DNA from: Micropterus salmoides | Taxonomy: Eukaryota; Chordata; Actinopteri; Centrarchiformes; Centrarchidae | Assembly: GCF_014851395.1 (NCBI RefSeq) | Contig: NW_024041373.1 | Location: 24,973,193 to 25,037,192, forward strand | DNA: 64,000 nt | Direction of reading: 5' to 3' | Shown here: positions 60,300-64,000 of the stretch, piece after piece | Layout: each line of letters begins with the position of its first letter | How positions within the stretch are numbered: the first letter of the stretch is position 1 | Notes under the pieces: generated by a model | Told to the model about the DNA's origin: nothing | The model's database searches: none | Seen by the model: the letters and a program-made list of their open reading frames with translations, nothing else | Program-made: the position numbers and the translations under genes

Positions 60300-60800
60300 T
60301 GGAGCCAACTAGAGAACACCAACGAGTCACAGAGTGTGGTTTGTTTTGCCCTACCGTTGCCACAGGTCCCGCAGCAAGGCTCGACTGCCGGTTGGCTTGT
60401 GGAGTTGGTTCTGGCCCGACCCCAGTGGCGTTTCGAGTTCAGTTCGAAACCGGTGGATTTGTTCCAGAGTCCTTTGTGGGAAGCGCTTGCAGCAACGGGC
60501 CGTCAGCCAAGGCTTTTACTCTGATCTCAGTTCATTTGGTGCCGCTATAGCGGAGCCCACTCCGGGTTCAGTCGTCAGAGCCGTGGTTTCATTCATGCAA
60601 GGCCATAAATGAAGGCTTCTGAGTTTCTGGTCAAAAGTTGTTTAAAACGATCGGATGAGGTTGCAACAACAAAATCAAATAAACTCACACATTCGCCGTA
60701 GGTTCGCGAGGCCCCGGGTGCTCCAAACAAGAATCAAAAATCAAATCTCCCGCTAAGAAAATTGGGATTCAGGGTCGTAGCTTTCTCAGCTCGTCTGAAG
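60300..60800. other. CpG-rich unclassified patch
   Basis: Clearly richer in G+C and CpG than the surroundings (GGCGTTTCGAG, TTCGAAACCGG, CAACGGGCCGTC, TTCGCCGTAGGTTCGCGAGG). All three plus frames stay open for parts of 60299-60612, but the overlapping reading frames resemble no protein. A GTTTCGA / TCGAAAC hairpin lies near 60433-60453. It could be a young retroelement LTR or leader, or a small CpG island. I cannot decide. Confidence 0.4.
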
Positions 60801-62480
60801 GAAAAAAAAGATCGGAATTTCAAAAAGTAAAGGAAGTTAAGAGAGCGTATACGTTTAATTTAGAAGAAGAGCAGAGCTGAGACAAAAGATAGCAAGGCCC
60901 TTTTATTTGACTTCATTAGGTAGTTACACCCAAAGGTGTTAACTTTTTGGGATAAAGAAATATACGTTGTGCGTATTTCCCTTTAATCTCTCTCTCCATA
61001 ATAGACATTTGGAAAAATACTCAGTTCTATCAATGGATATTTTAATAGGAAATTGTATATGAAACATTTAACTAAAGCATTAGTTAATACTGAACAGACA
61101 GTGATTACTAGGGAGTAACAGGGATGAATTAAGACAAAACAGAAAGAGGTTATGGAACTCTTCAAGATTACTTTCTTATCGGTCTGCTAGTTTTCAAACA
61201 TCACTAAAGGGATAACAACGGGGTCATTACTTACTAAACTCAGAGGCAAACGCCACTGCTCACTTAGCAAGGTTATTATTTAAACAGAACAAAGTGAACA
61301 CAGAACACAGTAATAATGGAACCTTGCTTGGTTCGAGAAACAGGGGTTGTTATGGTCTCTTTTCTTTGAATTCCTGGCTTATTGCATTGGCTATTAGAGT
61401 CAGGTTGAGGCCGGAGGTGACCTGCGGGAGGGAGAAAGGGGTCAGATAGCCCCTTTTCCTGTCCTGTTGACTGTCTTTAGTGACACCTTTACGGCTAGGG
61501 CTCTTTGAATACACAATCCTTAAGCGATGCATTGTCTGAGTCTCTGCCGGTCCTTACCAAACCCCAGGCGATGTCTTTGGTTTTTGCATGTGAAAAGGTC
61601 AACTCTCAGAGAGGAAAACTTCCCTCCCTCTTTTGACACCATCTGACCTTCTTTGAAGTGCATCTGGTTGAGTTCACAATAAGGTTTACAGCAGGAGTGG
61701 TGGAAATCATGCACATTCACTGATAAAGTGTTATTGAAGCACAGATTTGTCAAACTTGAACTTGATTTGATAAGGACATGAATAAAAGTGAGTCAGATTT
61801 GATAGAATGACCCCTTTAATAAAAGCAAGCTTAATTTGATCAACCTCTTATCATTCATCACAACGTTTGCCATTTGCCAGTATGTCAATAAGGCTTGAAG
61901 AGAGAGATTTTAAGCAGCAAACCTGACTTATTTTTGTCAGCATCTATATGGCTGGTCAGTACGTCTCAACTGCAACATGGAAGCTAAGTAGCGAGACAGA
62001 AGAAAGAACATTCATTCCTCAGAAACATTGCTTTGTTCAAAGATTTGATTGGTCCACTTGCTGTAATGAAGCTTTATAGTTAAAGTTCAATAAGGAAGAT
62101 CTTCTCCCTCACCCTGACTTCATTCTTCTATGGATGAATGTCTGCTATTTCATCCTGTTATCACTTCCACTTTCCCACGCTTTCAAATCAGTACATCTTT
62201 CTGCCCGCATTCTTCAAGTCAATCAGTCCCTGGATGCCGTTCTTTAAAAATCATTGCGATCCTGTTATTCTGTCTTTTTTAACCTATCATGCTCCAGGCA
62301 GACTCAACAGAAAGTTTCCATCAACCATTTGCTGGCTTTACTCCCCCACCACAAGCATCTGGACTTTGAAGAGAGCCTGTCCTTTCATTTATCGGCATAT
62401 AGACCTAAGTTTAATCAAGATCCACACCCATGGATTCTAATAACCAAAATCTTTCTCTGTTGCTAACATTAATACCTATT
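60801..62480. other. intergenic stretch, possibly element-derived
   Basis: Continues from the CpG-rich patch with mixed composition. The part 61340-61700 is again GC-richer and could belong to the same unit. No reading frame longer than about 100 codons and no recognisable motif. Confidence 0.4.
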
Positions 62481-62499
62481 GGGGTTTTTTTTTCACAAG

Positions 62500-62745
62500 C
62501 TGGTGCAAGGAATGTGACAAAGAGGGAATCCACACAAGGTACTAAAACAAGTACAAAAGAAGCCACAGCATGGATGTAATCTGCTAGAAGGGAGAGGGTG
62601 AACTGAATACATGTGCCAGCTTTTATAGCCCTTGGGTCCAGGTGAGAGCAATCAGCTGATGACCCTCCCAGTTCAGCCAATTGTCTGCTGAGGTTGGCAG
62701 GACAATACTTCCAATTCACTCTCCCTATTGAAATGAGCTTCATTA
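62500..62745 (-). repeat. LTR-like promoter fragment
   Basis: On the minus strand CATCAGCTGATTGCTCTCAC, then CACCTGGACCC, lead to GGCTATAAAAGCTGGC (TATAAAAG at 62622-62629) and a pyrimidine-rich stretch. This order is common in teleost Ty3/gypsy LTRs. No coding part or partner is seen. Confidence 0.35.
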
Positions 62746-62751
62746 TCACAT

Positions 62752-62950
62752 AGAGTGCTTCTCAAGTCTCTTATTTGTCGTTTCCTCGCTCCTCGTTTGA
62801 ACCGGAAGTTTTTCCGCTCCGCCATCTTGCAGGCCGTCCCAAAGCTCTTATTTGCGCTCCGAGGAGCGAGGAGCGAGGAGCAATCTCGGAGGAGCTATGA
62901 GCGAGGATACACCAGTGCATCCTTAGTGGAAGTCTTTTAATGACCGACTC
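62752..62950. mobile_element. short palindromic non-autonomous element
   Basis: Two inverted halves: TTTCCTCGCTCCTCG near 62783 and CGAGGAGCGAGGAGCGAGGA near 62860, with a shared CTCTTATTTG word. This fits a MITE-like repeat with high copy number in teleosts. A small tandem of GAGGAGC units lies at 62861-62882. No coding capacity. Confidence 0.5.
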
Positions 62951-62976
62951 GCCCCCTTATTGGGTAGCCGTTATAT

Positions 62977-62993
62977 TGATTGATTGATTGATT
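62977..62993 (+). repeat. (TGAT)n microsatellite
   Basis: About four TGAT units right after the palindromic element. Confidence 0.85.
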
Positions 62994-64000
62994 ATATTGA
63001 CTGATCTGATACATCAGGACAGATAACATTAAATTCAAGTGTATAGCTGCAAAGTCATATATTTGATTTGTTTTATGATTCACTGTCTTGTTAAAATCTA
63101 TGTTCACTGTAGGTCTGAACAACAAAAGCCCCACACACAACTTTATTTATTTATTAGAAAGATCTTTCTTTCTTTTATTTCTCCCATCAACTTTTATTAT
63201 GGAGACAATTAAAGTCAGAGAGAGTCGGAGAGTCTGTCTGCAAGAAACATGTTGTACATAATTTATCGTCATTTCTATTCAGTCCCATGTGAGGCTGCTC
63301 ATTCCTGTGATTAGTCCAAATAGAAGATGATAAAACATAGTACACTTCAGGAGTCAGACAAGTCACTAAACTCCACCAAAGTATCTAATGAAGCGGGCAA
63401 AGCATCTGATGAAAGCAGTCAGCGGCTCAACGAGTAAAATCAGCTGATGAAAGTAAATGAAAGTGCTGCTGCACTCAAAAAGTCGTTGGATTGATATGGT
63501 GGAACGCTGTGATCGATTGGTGACAAATGATGAGACTTGCAAATAAAATGTACGCAGTAGTGTTAAAGGATATCAGAAGAGGAAATAAACGGAAAGCCAA
63601 AAACTGAGTGTGAACTTTGATAACAATTACATAATTTCAATTTCCCTGAAATATTTAGGCTAATAAATCCCAGGACACCATGATCATATTCTGGGTTATT
63701 CAATAACAAATTTACAATCAGAATCAGTAAATAAAAATGCAGATAATAAAAGCATTGTGCCAGTAGAAATGATCCTGTGCCTCTGAGCAGGATATACAGT
63801 AACCTATAATTATTCATGTGCAGGTGTTTGTTAAACAGGTAACAGAGAATCATGCTGCTCTGCACTGAAAACTGAGACTTCATTAGTACCAACACAGTGC
63901 ACATGTATGTAGACACAAACTCCGTAAGGAAAAGACAAGTGAGGGAAATGTGGATGCAATTAAGAGACTTGAGAAGCACCCAAAGAGTGGTTTCATCCAT
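62994..64000. other. intergenic stretch, no supported gene
   Basis: AT-rich. A minus-strand frame is open from 63563 to the window edge (145 codons). It is hydrophobic and Leu/Ser/Tyr-rich, as expected from T-rich DNA, and matches no family I recognise; it is not called as a gene. Confidence 0.5.

Noticed and set aside
60299..60612. Three overlapping plus-strand ORFs of 62-92 codons
   Set aside because: Open in several frames at once because of CpG-rich composition; no similarity recognised.
63563..64000. 145-codon minus-strand ORF open at the window edge
   Set aside because: Hydrophobic composition follows from T-rich DNA. I looked for a receptor-like pattern and found no conserved motif.
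1..64000. CRISPR arrays, operons, rRNA or intact tRNA genes
   Set aside because: None present. The only tRNA-like signals are SINE heads with degenerate A and B boxes, and the repeats are microsatellites or transposons.

Overview
The window is vertebrate nuclear DNA, almost certainly from a ray-finned (percomorph-like) teleost. It is AT-rich and intron-dominated. It carries CA/TG microsatellites, Tc1-like and hAT-like DNA transposons, L2-clade LINE copies and tRNA-derived SINEs, and shows no bacterial gene organisation.

Only one host gene can be supported. It is the 5' end of a contactin-associated protein (Caspr/CNTNAP, neurexin superfamily) gene on the minus strand. Four coding exons were found by reading the genomic strand: exon 1 (37285-37369, start codon and signal peptide), exon 2 (20646-20756), exon 3 (8609-8802) and exon 4 (3837-3984). 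All splice sites and phases agree, and together they give about 179 residues: the signal peptide plus the whole N-terminal discoidin (F5/8C) domain. The rest of the gene lies beyond position 1. Introns 1, 2 and 3 are about 16.5, 11.8 and 4.6 kb. The paralogue (CNTNAP4/5/3-type rather than CNTNAP1) cannot be fixed from these exons alone.

The introns contain mobile-element debris: two hAT-Charlie-like end fragments, an internally deleted IS630/Tc1-type element, a 3.4 kb foldback element with hAT-like ends (12363-15721), a short hAT-like element (17600-18019), a 5'-truncated LINE (22305-22985), SINE remnants and a Tc1 transposase tail (31205-31325).

Upstream of the gene, 37.7-64 kb has no supportable host gene. 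Its centre is a nested transposon cluster at 42.4-48.75 kb. This holds a Tc1/mariner element with an intact 346-aa DD34E transposase and near-identical ~385-bp inverted repeats, a decayed second Tc1-like transposase, and an L2-type LINE with an SGNH-esterase ORF1 and a deleted endonuclease/reverse transcriptase ORF2. Further out lie a probable solo LTR (56.65-56.93 kb), a CpG-rich unclassified patch (60.3-60.8 kb) and a short palindromic repeat (62.75-62.95 kb).

I did not find a convincing new biological system. The items most worth a second look are the intact Tc1 element with an extra, one-sided direct repeat, the outward-facing CCAAT/octamer modules in the foldback arms, the CpG-rich patch, and an overlapping uORF in front of the CNTNAP start.
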